From assembly GCF_008806325.1 (NCBI RefSeq), contig NZ_WACR01000003.1:186001-250000 (forward strand): DNA of 64,000 nt. The letters are read 5' to 3'. The position numbers and the translations under genes are program-made. Origin of the DNA: Salibacter halophilus. Its GTDB lineage: Bacteria; Bacteroidota; Bacteroidia; Flavobacteriales_G; Salibacteraceae. Position 1 is the first letter of the stretch; each line of letters starts with the position of its first letter. A model generated the notes under the pieces. The model ran no database searches and was not told the DNA's origin. It saw only the letters and a list, made by a program, of their open reading frames with translations. This document shows positions 46,821-55,733 of this stretch, one piece after another.

Positions 46821-47322
46821 AGTTTAAATTTTAAGTGATATAAATATTTGAGTTTTAAATCTTAATAGTGTAAACACCTATAGGTCAAAGCTATAACCAT
46901 GTTTAGTTTGATGAAAAAGTTTAAAAACATCGTTTCAATTAGAGAGCAGATTAAGGTCACTATTCCAGTAAAATTTTACACTCTGCAAAAATAATGATCC
47001 TCGCTCCTCTTCTACCTGACTACTCTCAGTACATAAAGGAACTGAAACCTGTTTTAAGTTTAATATAGCACTGCAGAACTATTCTCTCACAATCATTTAA
47101 ATCATGAGTAAAGATAAAGTATTTAGGTGAATTAATTTAACAAAAGACTCATTTGATGTGTTTTACACGTATTTTGATCATCAAAAACTACGAATGACTT
47201 CCATGCCTTTTAAGCATTTTTGGCTATTCTAATATTCAACAGTCAAACTATAAAGGATTAAATTCACTGAACTCGAAAGCTCGGTTCGTGTGGTAGTAGA
47301 GGGATATTATGTTACTTTATAG
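46821..47322. other. AT-rich gene-free stretch
   Basis: About 500 bp upstream of the frameshifted lipoprotein gene. All six frames are closed by stops, and I see no tRNA, riboswitch or long inverted repeat. It probably contains the promoter of the minus-strand gene at 46820. Confidence 0.5.
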
Positions 47323-47729
47323 CCCTTTGTTCACGCTGTTTTAAGTGGGATTTCGAGTAAACTCTCAACTTGACACAAAAAGACAATCCTTTTCATTGAT
47401 TGTAATTGATAATCTTTTTTCTTGATAAAAAAGATAAAAAAGTCAAGTCTCATCAGAGGCGATTTTTCTCCACTCAAGTTCCGAAAACCACAGTCGGATT
47501 GTGTGCTCCGCGCTTTGTTTCTTTCGTAGTTAGAAACCCCGCAGCAAGTGAATAAAAATAGTGCACGATCCCGTTCCTTTCGTCACGAGGATATAAGAGT
47601 TTCTAAAATCTGACAAATGAATCAGATTAAGAACCTCTAATACTTCGCACATCCGCTGCATATCGCTAACTGATGAGACGTGAACTACGAATTTAGATTT
47701 AGATTTATTGTTCAGTTAAGGATCGCTTG
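47323..47729. repeat. Dispersed repeat copy D
   Basis: Complete copy with GTCTCATCAG at 47447-47456 and CTGATGAGAC at 47670-47679. The core is like copy A but longer, and it carries the CCCGTTCCTTTCGTCACGAG word of the second repeat family (about 47570). The tail TTGTTCAGTTAAGGATCGCT (about 47708) is shared with copy A. The following 47730-47940 contains inverted versions of second-family words (ATCTACTGACGCTATCGGTC) and no gene. Confidence 0.75.
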
Positions 47730-47940
47730 ATTTTTTCTACGCCTCCCCTCCTCCTTCTACTCAACCTTGACTCTTAGCAAATCTTAGTCCTTGACGCAAA
47801 ACAAGACTTAGATGAACTTAGATCTACTGACGCTATCGGTCAGCACTAAAAGCTCGGCCCGCAAGGGTCGGGACTCATCCGTGATCTGACCGGAAAACCT
47901 AAAACCAGAAAATTACATGATTAATAAGACACATCGGTAA

Positions 47941-49020
47941 TCATCTACTCGTCAGTAATTTAAATAAGGGCTCGTTTATGTAATAATTTCCCGTACCAAT
48001 TTTACTCTTTTTTAAAAGTCCATCATCAGCTAATTTATTTAAATAGTTTGCTGCTGTAATCCTTGAAACATTCAAGTCATTGACTACAAACTCAATTTTT
48101 GTGTAAGGGTGTTTGAACAGGTTATTTAATAAATCCTGACTGTAAAATTTATAATTATCCCTTAGTCTGTGCTTAAACTCCTGCATTAACTTTTTAATCT
48201 CATTAATTAAGTCGATAGTTTCTCTCGAGGTTTTTTCAATCCCTAAAATCATAAAAAGCAACCATTCCTCCCAATTATCATCGTCTCTTATTTGTTGTAA
48301 AAGCCTGTAATAGTCTGCTTTATGTTTGATAATATAATTACTCAAATATAGAATAGGTAATGTCTGGAGTTCTTCCAGAATTAAATAAAGGATATTTATA
48401 ATTCTACCCGTTCTTCCATTTCCATCATAAAAAGGGTGTATGCTTTCAAATTGATAATGGATTATTGCCAGTTTAATTAAGGGATCATAATCTGATACTG
48501 CCGGGTTGTTAATAAAACTCTCGAGGTTTGACATTAAGCGATTAATTTCGTTTATGTCTTGAGGTGGAGTATAAATTGTTTCTCCTGTGGCTGCATTTTT
48601 TAAAGCTGTACCCGGGAGTTTTCTGAATCCAGCATCATTTTTCTCTAACTCACTTTGAATATCAATAATGATAGAGTTCGTTATTGCCCCTTTGGTTTTT
48701 ACCAACTCGAATCCTTTTTTAAGTGCTGCAATATAGTTCTGAACTTCTTTTGCCTGCAATGAATGAAAAGCATCTACATTTAATTCTGACTTGTATAAAT
48801 CGTCATGTGTAGTAATAATATTCTCTATTGCAGAACTGTCTTTAGCTTCTTGAAGTCCTAACGTATTGATTAAAATTACCTGATTAGGGATAGTTGATGC
48901 TATGCCCTTTAGCTCGGCTAATGCAGCGTGAGCTTTTGGTAAGCTCTTCAGTACTGCTTTAGTTTCAAGGTCTGTGTTAAATGGGAGTTCTTTTAGAGAA
49001 AAATCGTTGTTCACAGACAT
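47941..49020 (-). CDS. Fic-family protein with N-terminal inhibitory motif and C-terminal winged helix
   Basis: A 359-residue protein that should transfer AMP (or another nucleotide moiety) to a target hydroxyl. The Fic motif HPFYDGNGRTGR is at 195-206 and is intact. The inhibitory helix motif SSAIEN is at 62-67, upstream of the Fic core, so it is a class II (self-inhibited) Fic protein, and the flap lies near 140-152 (ATGETIYTPP). Residues about 300-358 form a winged helix (FVVNDLNVSRITAANYLNKLADDGLL). It stands alone in an accessory region; its promoter region has five TTTACA/TGTAAA words. The target is unknown. Confidence 0.9.
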   Translation of the reverse strand: MSVNNDFSLKELPFNTDLETKAVLKSLPKAHAALAELKGIASTIPNQVILINTLGLQEAKDSSAIENIITTHDDLYKSELNVDAFHSLQAKEVQNYIAALKKGFELVKTKGAITNSIIIDIQSELEKNDAGFRKLPGTALKNAATGETIYTPPQDINEINRLMSNLESFINNPAVSDYDPLIKLAIIHYQFESIHPFYDGNGRTGRIINILYLILEELQTLPILYLSNYIIKHKADYYRLLQQIRDDDNWEEWLLFMILGIEKTSRETIDLINEIKKLMQEFKHRLRDNYKFYSQDLLNNLFKHPYTKIEFVVNDLNVSRITAANYLNKLADDGLLKKSKIGTGNYYINEPLFKLLTSR

Positions 49021-49022
49021 AA

Positions 49023-49090
49023 TGTAAAGCTTTTTACAGTTTGTTTACAAACGTACTCCTTTTTGTAAAGGAAATCGATTTTTCTTTACA
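49023..49090 (-). promoter_or_regulatory. Operator-like region upstream of the fic gene
   Basis: Five copies of TTTACA or its complement TGTAAA lie within 68 bp: 49023, 49033, 49044, 49064 and 49085 (first base). GTTTG-TTTA-CAAAC at 49040-49053 is a perfect small palindrome. They start 2 bp upstream of the fic ATG, so a bound protein would block expression. Autoregulation by the Fic winged helix is plausible but not shown. Confidence 0.45.
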
Positions 49091-49778
49091 TAGAATGGCT
49101 AATGAGTTTATATTCTTCACTTAATCATACCCTTCTACCGTTCGATATTCCTTGTGTTTAATAAAAGTTTATAATCAAAAAGTGCTATTCACTGCTCCGT
49201 TAATTAATTAGCCATGTAGTGCCTTTCCTAATGATTTTCACTTGAGGATCTCAAGTTCTCATTCTCATCTTTGGTTAACTGTTTACTTAAGGATCGCCTG
49301 ATTATCTGCGTCTTCTCCTTCTACTCAACCATTAACAACTTAAGAATCCAATAAACCAAAAGCTAGATTAGAACACCCTTGACTACTGACGCTGCGGTCA
49401 GCACTTTCAGCTCAAGCTCCTAAATCCCTTCTACTTCGACTCCGCCAAAGCTACGCTCAGCATGCGGGTATAGCGGATAATAACAAAACTCCCAACCACC
49501 AAACCATTAACACAAAAGCAAGATTATAAAACACTCGACTACTGACGCTTTCGGCCAGTACTTTCAACTTGGCCTTCAAACTCCCTATACTTCGACTTCG
49601 CAGTAACTACGCTCAGTAGCCGGGTATTTAGCTAAAATAACAAACTTCCAAACCACCAAACCAATAACAACTTAAATAACCAATAATCCCTAAGCATGAT
49701 TTAAACGTTCTCGACCTCAACCTTGACCTCAGCCTTCACCTCACCCGCGATCTGACCGAAACTGAAATCAAAAATTAC
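49091..49778. repeat. Gene-free region with second-family repeats
   Basis: It contains a fragment of the dispersed element's right tail (TTACTTAAGGATCGCCTGAT, about 49280) and several inverted second-family words: ACTACTGACGCTGCGGTCAG at about 49383, a diverged repeat ACTACTGACGCTTTCGGCCA at about 49539, and two copies of a block with CTTCGACT and CTACGCTCAG about 170 bp apart. No credible gene. Confidence 0.55.
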
Positions 49779-49807
49779 TTGCAAAACAGCATTTAGTCTT
49801 ATATTCG
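49779..49807 (+). promoter_or_regulatory. Probable promoter of corA
   Basis: TTG at 49779-49781, an 18-bp spacer, then TATATTCG at 49800-49807, one mismatch from TAnnTTTG. It ends 36 bp before the corA ATG. Spacing fits the Bacteroidota consensus. Confidence 0.45.
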
Positions 49808-49843
49808 CCAAGCTCGATCGTTTCACTTTAAAAAGCAGGCCCT

Positions 49844-50794
49844 ATGATTGTTTGCCATTATTACAGCGAAAATGAGTTGTTGCTCACACGCGACTTCAGT
49901 AAATTGGAAGAGCTTCAGGTTGGTGAAATTCTATGGGTCGATCTGGTGAAGCCGACTTACGAGGAGCGCGAATACGTGCAGAGAAAGTTTGAAATTGAAC
50001 TGCTCACTGCCCAGGAAGCTGAAGAGATCGAGAGTTCATCGAAATTTTCTGAAACAGAAGACGAGATCAACGCCAACTCGAACTTCATCATCAAAACGAA
50101 TGACGGATACAAAAACGAGGCGGTTTCGTTTATCATCAAGGATCACTTCCTCATCACGCAGCGTAAGGTAGAGCTCAAAACGTTTGACGACATTCACAAA
50201 AAGCTGCCACGCTACCGCAGGACGAACGCCCCAAACTACAAGATATTTCTCATTTTATTTGAAACACGAATCGATTTCGATGCCGATTTCCTCGAGCACA
50301 TTTCCCGCGAAATATCTGACATTGGGAAGGATTTGGCGCTCAACCGCAACCTCGATGACGACATGCTCATCAAGATCAGCAACTTCCAGGAAACAACGAT
50401 GCTCATAAGGGAAAACATCGTGGACAAGCAGCGCATCATCAGCTCGATACTCAAAAGTCAAATGTTCCCTGATAACGAGTACGACCGCATCCGCATCATG
50501 ATCAAAGACGTTGGCTCCCTACTCGATCACACGTCATTCAACTTCGAGCGACTCGAATACCTGCAAAACACCTTTCTCGGTCTGGTCGATTTAGAGCAAA
50601 ACGAGATCATCAAAATCTTCACCGTTGTTACCGTAATCGCCATGCCGCCAACACTCATCGCGAGTTTGTACGGGATGAACTTTCAATTCATGCCCGAGCT
50701 GGATGAAATTTGGGGATATCCGTTTGCCATCGCCCTGATGATTCTCTCATCGGGACTCACACTCTTCTACTTCAAGCGCAAAGGCTGGTTATAG
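49844..50794 (+). CDS. corA: CorA-family magnesium/divalent cation transporter
   Basis: A 316-residue pentameric inner-membrane channel for Mg2+ (or Co2+/Ni2+). The large N-terminal cytoplasmic domain is acidic and helical. Two C-terminal helices are present; the first ends with the selectivity signature YGMNFQFMPELDEIWGYPF, and the chain ends in the basic KRKGWL. The GMN motif is intact. It lies on the opposite strand to the ZIP transporter gene; their stops face each other across 34 bp that contain one GGTCAGATCC word. Confidence 0.92.
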   Translation: MIVCHYYSENELLLTRDFSKLEELQVGEILWVDLVKPTYEEREYVQRKFEIELLTAQEAEEIESSSKFSETEDEINANSNFIIKTNDGYKNEAVSFIIKDHFLITQRKVELKTFDDIHKKLPRYRRTNAPNYKIFLILFETRIDFDADFLEHISREISDIGKDLALNRNLDDDMLIKISNFQETTMLIRENIVDKQRIISSILKSQMFPDNEYDRIRIMIKDVGSLLDHTSFNFERLEYLQNTFLGLVDLEQNEIIKIFTVVTVIAMPPTLIASLYGMNFQFMPELDEIWGYPFAIALMILSSGLTLFYFKRKGWL

Positions 50795-50828
50795 TTTTTT
50801 TGAATAACGGTCAGATCCGAACGAACCG

Positions 50829-51659
50829 CTAACCGAGTGCCACATCAAGCGTCATCATGACCGCAAAGCCGAGCATGGCTCCCACTGTGGCCGTGTCTTC
50901 ATTTCGGTGGTATTGCGACTCCGGAATTAATTCCTCCACAACCACAAAGATCATAGCGCCTGCAGCAAACGCCAGCGCGTACGGAAGTATGGGTCTGATC
51001 ATGACAACAGCCAAAGCACCAATTACTCCGGCAATAGGTTCTACTACTCCAGATAGTTGTCCGTACCAAAAGCTTTTTCTGCGCGAAAAACCTTCCCTGC
51101 GCAACGGAACCGATACGCTCAAACCTTCGGGGAAATTCTGAATACCAATACCCAACGCCAGGATTACAGCACCTGATAAGCTAGCTCCGGGAATATCATA
51201 AGCCAAAGCACCAAAAGCTACTCCAATAGCTAATCCCTCAGGAATATTGTGGAGTGTGATAGCCAAAACGAGCAGTACACTTCTGTTCCAACTCGTTTTT
51301 ACGCCTTCAGCATCTTTGCGGGGATAACCTAAATGGAGGTGCGGTAAAATTTTATCGATTCCCCAAAGAAAAGCGCCACCTGCTAAAAAGCCAACCGTTG
51401 CCGGAACCCAGGATGTTTGTCCCATCCCCTCAGCCATTTCAATTGCCGGGTTGAGCAACGACCAAAAACTGGCCGCAATCATGACACCGGCAGCAAAACC
51501 GAGCATGGCATCAAGCACTTTTCTGTTGACAGATTTGAAGAAGAACACAAAAGCAGCTCCAAGTGCTGTTACACCCCATGTAAAGAGCGTTCCAACCAGA
51601 GCTTGAGTCGTGGGCTCAAGTCCCTTAAACCAATCGACAATTGCACCTTCTACTTCCAT
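50829..51659 (-). CDS. ZIP-family metal transporter (GufA-like)
   Basis: A 276-residue membrane protein with about eight helices. Metal-site motifs are [15 protein letters not shown] in helix 4 and [14 protein letters not shown] in helix 5, with Gln in place of the second His, a pattern typical of the GufA subfamily. It probably imports zinc or a similar divalent metal. It has an unusually short His-poor loop between helices 3 and 4. Convergent with corA, so two unrelated metal transporters are neighbours. Confidence 0.87.
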   Translation of the reverse strand: MEVEGAIVDWFKGLEPTTQALVGTLFTWGVTALGAAFVFFFKSVNRKVLDAMLGFAAGVMIAASFWSLLNPAIEMAEGMGQTSWVPATVGFLAGGAFLWGIDKILPHLHLGYPRKDAEGVKTSWNRSVLLVLAITLHNIPEGLAIGVAFGALAYDIPGASLSGAVILALGIGIQNFPEGLSVSVPLRREGFSRRKSFWYGQLSGVVEPIAGVIGALAVVMIRPILPYALAFAAGAMIFVVVEELIPESQYHRNEDTATVGAMLGFAVMMTLDVALG

Positions 51660-51761
51660 TTAATTTTATTTTTAGGTGAGTCAAAATTATAATTTTTACA
51701 GAAGTAAACAATAACCGATTATTGTAATTGAATTAACTTAATTTCGTGTAAAATTCGAAAA

Positions 51762-52310
51762 ATGTCTTACTGCCAACATATTGACGATCTCCCAGAACCC
51801 AGAAGATCACTACACAAGAACTACCACGACTACCATTACGGTTTTCCTCTTCACGATGACAATGAACTATTTGGCAGACTCATCATGGAGATCAATCAGG
51901 CTGGTTTGAGCTGGGAAACAATCCTCAAAAAAGAAGATAATTTCAGGAAGGCTTACGATGAGTTTGATATTGAAAAAGTAGCAAATTACGGGGAAAAGGA
52001 CAGACAGCGGTTACTGTCAGATCCCGGAATCATCAGGAACAAGCTAAAAGTCAATGCGGCAATTATCAATGCCCAAAGAATTCTTGAATTGAAAAAAGAA
52101 TTTGGCTCATTTGAAAAATGGCTGGAGCATCATCACCCACTTTCAAAACAGGATTGGGTAAAACTATTCAAAAAGAATTTCAAATTTACCGGTGGTGAAA
52201 TCGTGGGAGAGTTTTTGATGAGCATAGGATTTTTACCGGGAGCTCATGATGAAGATTGTGAGGTTCATACTGAAATACTCAATCACAACCCGATGTGGAA
52301 TAAGCACTAA
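51762..52310 (+). CDS. tag: DNA-3-methyladenine glycosylase I
   Basis: A 182-residue helix-hairpin-helix glycosylase that removes 3-methyladenine. The N-terminal Cys4 and a later His (near 18-25, NYHDYHYGFP) with HTEILNH at the C-terminus are the zinc-snap ligands. The core reads MEINQAGLSWETILKKEDNFRKAYDEFD, matching the family QAGLSWxTILxKR motif. It is unrelated in fold to the AAG-type enzyme at 27192. Start at ATG 51762. Confidence 0.92.
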   Translation: MSYCQHIDDLPEPRRSLHKNYHDYHYGFPLHDDNELFGRLIMEINQAGLSWETILKKEDNFRKAYDEFDIEKVANYGEKDRQRLLSDPGIIRNKLKVNAAIINAQRILELKKEFGSFEKWLEHHHPLSKQDWVKLFKKNFKFTGGEIVGEFLMSIGFLPGAHDEDCEVHTEILNHNPMWNKH

Positions 52311-52364
52311 TTTCTGCGAACAAGCTTTTAGCTCAGTCGTTAAGACGGATAAAACAATACAACA

Positions 52365-53012
52365 ATGAAAAAAGTACTAATCATAGGAGCAAACGGAAAA
52401 GTTGGAAAACACATCACGAAAAAGATGAAAGAAGCTGATGACTTCACTCCCACTGCTCTAATAAGAAAAGAAGAACAAAAAAGCCATTTTGATGATCTTG
52501 GTGTCGATTCAAAAGTTGTGAGCCTGGAAGACAGCGTTGACAAGCTTAAAGAAGCTATTACTGGACATGACGCGATTGTTTTCACTGCCGGATCTGGCGG
52601 TAATACCGGATCTGACAAAACACTAACTGTCGATTTGGATGGGGCCGTTAAAACGATGGAAGCTGCAAAATACGCAGGTGTTGATCGCTACGTCATGGTA
52701 AGTGCCATGATGGCTGACAATCGTGAAGTATGGGAGAAACTCGATGGAATGAAGCCGTACTACGTAGCTAAGCACTATGCTGATCAATTCTTGAAATCTA
52801 GCGGACTCAATTACACAATCCTCCGCCCGGGTCTATTACTCGATGAAGAGGGAACCGGCAAAATCGATATCGAAAACCCCGCTTCTAAAAAAGGAGTTCC
52901 GCGAGAAGATGTTGCAGCTACTGTTTTGGCTTCGCTGAGAAGTGACAACAGCAACAACAAAATATTCGAGTTCAACACAGGTGATACTGAAATAGAACGC
53001 GTTGTTTCATAA
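52365..53012 (+). CDS. Atypical SDR, NmrA/YwnB-like NAD(P)-binding protein
   Basis: A 215-residue Rossmann-fold protein with the dinucleotide loop GANGKVGKH at residues 8-16 and the SDR-atypical LRPGLLLDEEGTGKI segment. It resembles NmrA-like or YwnB-type oxidoreductase/epimerase-like proteins, which lack a firm substrate. It follows the tag gene by 54 bp and ends in a strong terminator, so the two may share a transcript. Confidence 0.8.
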   Translation: MKKVLIIGANGKVGKHITKKMKEADDFTPTALIRKEEQKSHFDDLGVDSKVVSLEDSVDKLKEAITGHDAIVFTAGSGGNTGSDKTLTVDLDGAVKTMEAAKYAGVDRYVMVSAMMADNREVWEKLDGMKPYYVAKHYADQFLKSSGLNYTILRPGLLLDEEGTGKIDIENPASKKGVPREDVAATVLASLRSDNSNNKIFEFNTGDTEIERVVS

Positions 53013-53018
53013 AATAAA

Positions 53019-53046
53019 AAAGCCGCTTCAATGATGAAGCGGCTTT
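53019..53046. terminator. Bidirectional intrinsic terminator
   Basis: A perfect 12-bp stem AAAGCCGCTTCA/TGAAGCGGCTTT with an ATGA loop and T-rich tail, between the convergent SDR and kelch-protein genes. Confidence 0.85.
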
Positions 53047-53068
53047 CTTTTTATCTGATTGAATTTTC

Positions 53069-54268
53069 TTACATTTTGATCAGTTTGTCAGTGAAGATTT
53101 TACCATCTACATCTTTAATTTCAACGAGATAAGAACCATTATCAAGGTTTGATAAATCGATTGACTGAGTTCTCAAGTCTTTTTGAATCACAACTTTTCC
53201 GGTCAGATCCATGATTGTGATTTGCTCAAGGCTTTCTCCTTTAACATTCAGCTGATCTTTTACCGGATTGGGGTAAATTTCAATATTCTCTTTCGCAATT
53301 TTGTTTTGCCCAGCCGGAATACCAAAGTCGTACATCCAAACATTGTCGGTATTCACACCAGTTTGACGGTTCTGACCAGCAACAAAGTATAGCTTGTGAT
53401 GAATCACCATAGCTCCCGGAGCCCATTTACTAATTCCGGGATGTGGAGTGAGTTCCTCCCACGAATCATTGTCATCATCGTATTTCCAAAACTCACCTTC
53501 TTCCATGTAGCTATGATCGCTTCCGTCACCGCTAATTACATATCCATCTCCTCTGTAATCAAACTGTGCTCCTGCTACTCTCGGTTCACCCGGGAATGCA
53601 CTCATCGTTTCCCAGGAATCGGTTTCCATATTGAACTTGTACCAGTCACCATAAATTAAATTTCCTCCGTGTCCCATTCCTGCGTAAGCATGGCTTCCGG
53701 CAGAAAACTGGAATGGGTGGTGACGGGGTTGACCCGGTAAATTATCGTGTTGTGTCCATTGCTCTGTCTCGATGTTGTATTCCCACCAGTCATTGAGGTT
53801 TCCGGGTGCGCCATCTCCAAGTCCAACAAACAGCCTACCGTCATTGATAACGAATGATGGGTGCCTGCGGCCAGTACACGGGCAAGATGGCAACTCTGTC
53901 CAGGTATCAGTTTCAGGATCATATTCCCAAAGATCATCGTAATACTGAGTCAAAGAAGCTCCAAATCCTAAATAGCCTTTTCCATTGTAAGTAACACCAA
54001 TTGAAAAACTTCTGGGTCCACCGGGAAAATTGTCAAGTGTTTCCCAGGTATCAGTCGATGGGTCATAACGATAAAAATCACGCGTTGGATTATCAAATGT
54101 ATTACTTCCTGTAATAACATATCCTTCATCATCAAAACCCCAGGTAACAGGATGGTGACGCCCCTCTGGTAAAGGAGCTACTTCTGTCCACTCTTCAATT
54201 TGAGCATGAGAATAATTCGCTACCAGCGAAATAGCTAGTGTCAATAAGAAACTGTAAGAATATTTCAT
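53069..54268 (-). CDS. Kelch-repeat protein with T9SS type A sorting domain
   Basis: A 399-residue secreted protein. The signal peptide ends near residue 22 (NYSHAQ). About six kelch blades follow (40-320), each with a YDPETDTW-like end, forming a beta-propeller. Residues about 325-399 are a type A sorting domain with IYPNPVKDQLNV, then IMDLTGKVV and SYLVEIKDVDGK, ending KLIKM, so the protein should cross the outer membrane by T9SS and be anchored or released. The binding partner is unknown. Two GGTCAGADCC words occur inside at 53201 and 53368. Confidence 0.87.
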   Translation of the reverse strand: MKYSYSFLLTLAISLVANYSHAQIEEWTEVAPLPEGRHHPVTWGFDDEGYVITGSNTFDNPTRDFYRYDPSTDTWETLDNFPGGPRSFSIGVTYNGKGYLGFGASLTQYYDDLWEYDPETDTWTELPSCPCTGRRHPSFVINDGRLFVGLGDGAPGNLNDWWEYNIETEQWTQHDNLPGQPRHHPFQFSAGSHAYAGMGHGGNLIYGDWYKFNMETDSWETMSAFPGEPRVAGAQFDYRGDGYVISGDGSDHSYMEEGEFWKYDDDNDSWEELTPHPGISKWAPGAMVIHHKLYFVAGQNRQTGVNTDNVWMYDFGIPAGQNKIAKENIEIYPNPVKDQLNVKGESLEQITIMDLTGKVVIQKDLRTQSIDLSNLDNGSYLVEIKDVDGKIFTDKLIKM

Positions 54269-54391
54269 ATAAGTGTAATTATTTGTGAATCAACTCAAAC
54301 CTACATAAAATTTATTCATCTAACCTAATTTAGTGATTCAATTATCAACATAGTTATACGACCGAGAAATAAAAATTCATAAAATAATCAG

Positions 54392-54399
54392 TAGATTTG
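54392..54399 (+). promoter_or_regulatory. Probable -7 promoter box of the two-gene T9SS unit
   Basis: TAGATTTG matches TAnnTTTG exactly and lies 25 bp upstream of ATG 54424. A longer frame from 54397 would start within this box, so the later start is favoured. Confidence 0.5.
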
Positions 54400-54423
54400 A
54401 TTCAGCCATTAATACTAAACCTA

Positions 54424-55005
54424 ATGCAAATGAGACACTTTTTGTTCACTTTCATTCTTACAATTTGCTGTTTTGCTGGTTTTGGTCAGAACCAAAAAGT
54501 CACTGCTTCTCCCAACCCATTTATCAACTCAACTCAAATCACAATCCACGATCTGGAGAATGATACCGTGGATGTTGATATCTACAATTTGTTTGGTCAG
54601 ATCGTTGATTCGTATTTCAATAATATAGTTTTGAGCGGAACAGTGACCATTACCTTTAATGCTCACTCACTTGATGATGGATTATTTATTGTTAGAACAT
54701 CCATTAATAGCGATGAAGAAATAATAAAAATCGTAAAAGACTCCACAGCAACTTCAGTAACTCCGCTATCGAACAATAGATTGATTACCCTGTACCCCAA
54801 CCCGGCTACTGATCATGTCAAGGTTCAATCAAATGAAAAAGTTGAAAACATCAATATTTATAATACTCAGGGAGCGCTTGTCAAAAGTGATAAAACAACT
54901 AAACAGAATAATTCAATTGATATTCGAAATTTGCCTAATGGCATGTACATAGCAAAAATAAAAACTGTTCAATCAGTAGTTACTAAAAAACTGATTATCA
55001 AATGA
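54424..55005 (+). CDS. Secreted protein made of two sorting-domain-like modules
   Basis: A 193-residue protein with a signal peptide (MQMRHFLFTFILTICCFAGFGQ). After cleavage it consists of two successive modules of the Bacteroidota secretion-tail type: first SPNPF, then VDIYNLFGQIVDSY and LDDGLFIVRTSI; second YPNPA, then INIYNTQGALVKSD and LPNGMYIAKI, ending KKLIIK. No separate cargo domain remains. It may be a T9SS-exported linker or a remnant. The next gene overlaps its stop by 4 bp (ATGA), so the pair is coupled. Confidence 0.75.
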   Translation: MQMRHFLFTFILTICCFAGFGQNQKVTASPNPFINSTQITIHDLENDTVDVDIYNLFGQIVDSYFNNIVLSGTVTITFNAHSLDDGLFIVRTSINSDEEIIKIVKDSTATSVTPLSNNRLITLYPNPATDHVKVQSNEKVENINIYNTQGALVKSDKTTKQNNSIDIRNLPNGMYIAKIKTVQSVVTKKLIIK

Positions 55006-55682
55006 AGGCACAATTGACATTATACTTAAGCATCGTTTTATCTATTTTTTCAACCAACTCATTTGCTCAACTATTCAATGTTGACACTACATATACGGTT
55101 TTAGAAAAAACAGTAGATCAATCTCCGGCTCACTGGTATATCAACATTACATCCAATGTAAGCGTAGATACAACTCTGCGGTGGAAAACATCCTTTTCAA
55201 AAATTCCAAACGAATGGGTAATCGGTTTTGATGATCAAACAAACACTTACAGTAATTTGAACGATGGAGACAGCGCAGACTTCATTTTACAGGCTAATCC
55301 GCCAGTTATTCAAAAGCTCGTTATCAGCAACACGATGAATGGAAAAACGGGGAATTCATCAGTGTTTTTTGATCTTTACGACCCAAATGTTCCATCTGAA
55401 GTGACTACTATTGAATACGAGTTCAAAATAAGAGAAAGTGAATTGAACTCTGTTTCAAGAATTGACGAAACTTCACCACTATTCGGATTGAAAAACCAAG
55501 CACTCTGGTTTCACTCAAAGCTAATTGGATCTGACTACAGAATAGTAGACCTCAACGGGAGAACTGTTTACCGAAATACCATATCAGCAACATCTCACTT
55601 ATTACCAGATCTCAACAGCGGGATCTACATCATGAATATTCCCGGTAAGGAATTACAATCAAAGAAAATATACATCCCATAA
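55002..55682 (+). CDS. Secreted protein with degenerate T9SS sorting domain
   Basis: A 226-residue protein with a signal peptide ending near residue 23 (NSFAQ). The central beta-sandwich (about 30-140) is not a family I recognise. The C-terminal 75 residues resemble the type A sorting tail: YRIVDLNGRTVYRN, then LNSGIYIMNIPGK and a KKIYIP end, but the usual YPNP start is changed to FGLKNQALWF. Translationally coupled to the preceding gene; a terminator follows 3 bp after its stop. Confidence 0.7.
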   Translation: MKAQLTLYLSIVLSIFSTNSFAQLFNVDTTYTVLEKTVDQSPAHWYINITSNVSVDTTLRWKTSFSKIPNEWVIGFDDQTNTYSNLNDGDSADFILQANPPVIQKLVISNTMNGKTGNSSVFFDLYDPNVPSEVTTIEYEFKIRESELNSVSRIDETSPLFGLKNQALWFHSKLIGSDYRIVDLNGRTVYRNTISATSHLLPDLNSGIYIMNIPGKELQSKKIYIP

Positions 55683-55684
55683 AA

Positions 55685-55713
55685 AAAGCCCGCTCTCAGT
55701 AAGAACGGGCTTT
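55685..55713. terminator. Bidirectional terminator between the T9SS unit and dnaK
   Basis: AAAGCCCG/CGGGCTTT arms with an inner imperfect TCT/AGA pairing; A-rich on the left. It lies between convergent stops. Confidence 0.8.
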
Positions 55714-55733
55714 CAATCTATATTGACCGAGGA

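Noticed and set aside
52329-52346. TAGCTCAGTCGTTAAGAC resembles the D-arm of a tRNA
   Set aside because: No acceptor stem, anticodon arm or T-arm (GTTCGA) follows; the next gene starts 19 bp later. Coincidence or a very old fragment.
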